Part shown: in pieces, positions 21,027 through 21,427 of the stretch | Layout: each line of letters opens with the position of its first letter | How positions within the stretch are numbered: the stretch's first letter is position 1 | Assembly (NCBI GenBank): GCA_017428805.1 | Contig: JAFRQC010000110.1 | Span: forward strand, 1-21,427 | Source of the DNA: Prevotella sp. | Lineage (GTDB): Bacteria > Bacteroidota > Bacteroidia > Bacteroidales > Bacteroidaceae | Direction: 5' to 3' | Length of the DNA: 21,427 nt | Notes under the pieces: generated by a model | Databases searched by the model: none | Told to the model about the DNA's origin: nothing | The model's input: only the letters and a program-made list of their open reading frames with translations | Position numbers and translations under genes: made by a program

Positions 21027-21035
21027 AAACAGTCT
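21007..21035 (-). terminator. hairpin after the M23 fragment
   Basis: AGACTGTTT (21007-21015) and AAACAGTCT (21027-21035) form a perfect 9-bp stem with an 11-nt loop, beginning at the M23 stop codon on the minus strand. There is no strong T-run after it, so it is a weak terminator candidate. Confidence 0.35.
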
Positions 21036-21165
21036 ATTTGCGGATCACGCCTCTGTTCAGGTCGAAATAGTTGGCGGGATTCTGGGGTTTGCCGTTGACG
21101 CGCGTCTCGAAATGCAGGTGGGGTGTCGAGGCGCGGCCTGTCTGGCCTACGAGGCCAATCACCTC
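21034..21165 (-). pseudogene. 3' fragment of an M23 family peptidase gene
   Basis: On the minus strand this stretch encodes 43 residues: EVIGLVGQTGRASTPHLHF, then ETRVNGKPQNPANYFDL and NRGVIRK, then a stop. HLHFE carries the second zinc-binding HxH of LytM/M23 endopeptidases, and the whole is a typical C-terminal end of a Bacteroidota peptidoglycan M23 protein. Immediately upstream in frame is a TAA codon, and the preceding sequence bears no resemblance to the family, so the rest of the domain is missing. The cause may be an insertion, a rearrangement, or a misjoined contig end. Confidence 0.75.
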
Positions 21166-21166
21166 T

Positions 21167-21174
21167 TACCTTTG
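21167..21174 (+). promoter_or_regulatory. -7 box at the M23 break point
   Basis: TACCTTTG followed by CA, starting 2 bp past the point where M23 similarity ends. It could drive the rightward reading frame at the window edge. Confidence 0.5.
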
Positions 21175-21204
21175 CACCAGATTATAGATAATGTTCTAAA
21201 TGTC

Positions 21205-21219
21205 CGATGTTAAACATCG
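21205..21219. other. 15-bp palindrome
   Basis: CGATGTT and AACATCG flank a single A. It is about 30 bp downstream of the -7 box at 21167 and about 49 bp before the ATG at 21268, a possible operator or element-end feature. Nothing else supports either. Confidence 0.4.
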
Positions 21220-21267
21220 TATAAGTTTAGGACTTACGGCTATGATTTTGTAGTTTTGCTAGAGATT

Positions 21268-21427
21268 ATGGCCGTGGGGAGTGAGGAGGCAGATGCCTGG
21301 ATAAGACAAGTTCTATATCGTGGGACAGATCAATACCCACTCCCTTTACAAGTCTTTAAAGTCTGGACAAAGAATCGAAGCACGCCATGGGAGGGCGATG
21401 CTGTGTCCGATAAGAGTAAAGTCGAAG
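21268..21427 (+). CDS. unrecognised protein, 5' part only
   Basis: An open frame of 53 codons running off the right edge, from ATG 21268. The frame is also open upstream to 21214, so the real start could be earlier (TTG 21256), and the upstream codons read like protein too (FRTYGYDFVVLLEI). The peptide starts MAVGSEEADAWIRQVLYRG and is polar, without signal peptide or membrane helix. I do not recognise a family. Its position beside a broken gene makes a mobile-element protein possible, but nothing in the residues shows that. Confidence 0.4.
   Translation, partial: MAVGSEEADAWIRQVLYRGTDQYPLPLQVFKVWTKNRSTPWEGDAVSDKSKVE

Noticed and set aside
21166..21185. Continuation of M23 through a small frameshift (minus-strand SGAKVRGD)
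   Set aside because: Those few residues resemble the family, but they come from the promoter motif, a stop lies just upstream, and nothing further back looks like an M23 domain.

Overview
This window looks like chromosomal DNA from a member of the Bacteroidales, most likely a Prevotella-type organism. The reasons are the Bacteroidota-specific families (DUF4199, DUF6452, DUF6048, DUF5606, the long NusB), the gene orders recF-DUF721, nusB-yajC-ybbR-coaE and rplY-pth-S4, and repeated TAnnTTTG promoter boxes with almost no Shine-Dalgarno sequences. No rRNA or tRNA gene and no CRISPR array was seen. The genus call is inference.

Layout. 1-4602 is a rightward run: DUF4199 membrane protein, family 2 glycosyltransferase, DUF6452 lipoprotein, DUF6048 exported protein, ApbE flavin transferase and a Crp/Fnr regulator. 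4682-9604 is rightward: M3 oligopeptidase, dCMP deaminase, S41 (CtpA-type) protease and a frame-disrupted 5-formyltetrahydrofolate cyclo-ligase. 9606-10998 is leftward (DUF721 and recF), divergent from a membrane-anchored TPR protein and ribH (11148-12333). 12343-15805 is a leftward operon in the order nusB, yajC, ybbR, coaE, DUF5606. 16041-19924 is rightward: rplY, pth, an S4 RNA-binding protein, a Ca2+/Na+ antiporter, then a queuosine pair (YhhQ transporter, QueF) preceded by a preQ1-I riboswitch. 19927-20898 is a leftward S66 peptidase homologue lacking two of its three catalytic residues. At 21034-21165 lies the 3' end of an M23 peptidase gene that stops abruptly at unrelated sequence running to the window edge.

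The most striking structure is a set of short tandem tracts scattered through the window. Ten tracts have four copies of a 7-bp word (28 bp), two have five copies, and others have 8- or 9-bp words. The word differs from locus to locus, but the architecture repeats, often with one variant unit. They fill intergenic gaps, supply stop codons (DUF4199, M3 peptidase, S41 protease) and one start codon, and are translated inside genes (M3 peptidase, RecF, CoaE, QueF, the cyclo-ligase). In one case they encode the hydrophobic core of a lipoprotein signal peptide. Because 7 is not a multiple of 3, changing the copy number by one shifts the frame. The cyclo-ligase appears to be out of frame exactly at such a tract, and gaining one unit or losing two would restore its conserved C-terminus. 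They resemble in style the STRR heptanucleotide repeats of cyanobacteria; I do not know of a description for this group.
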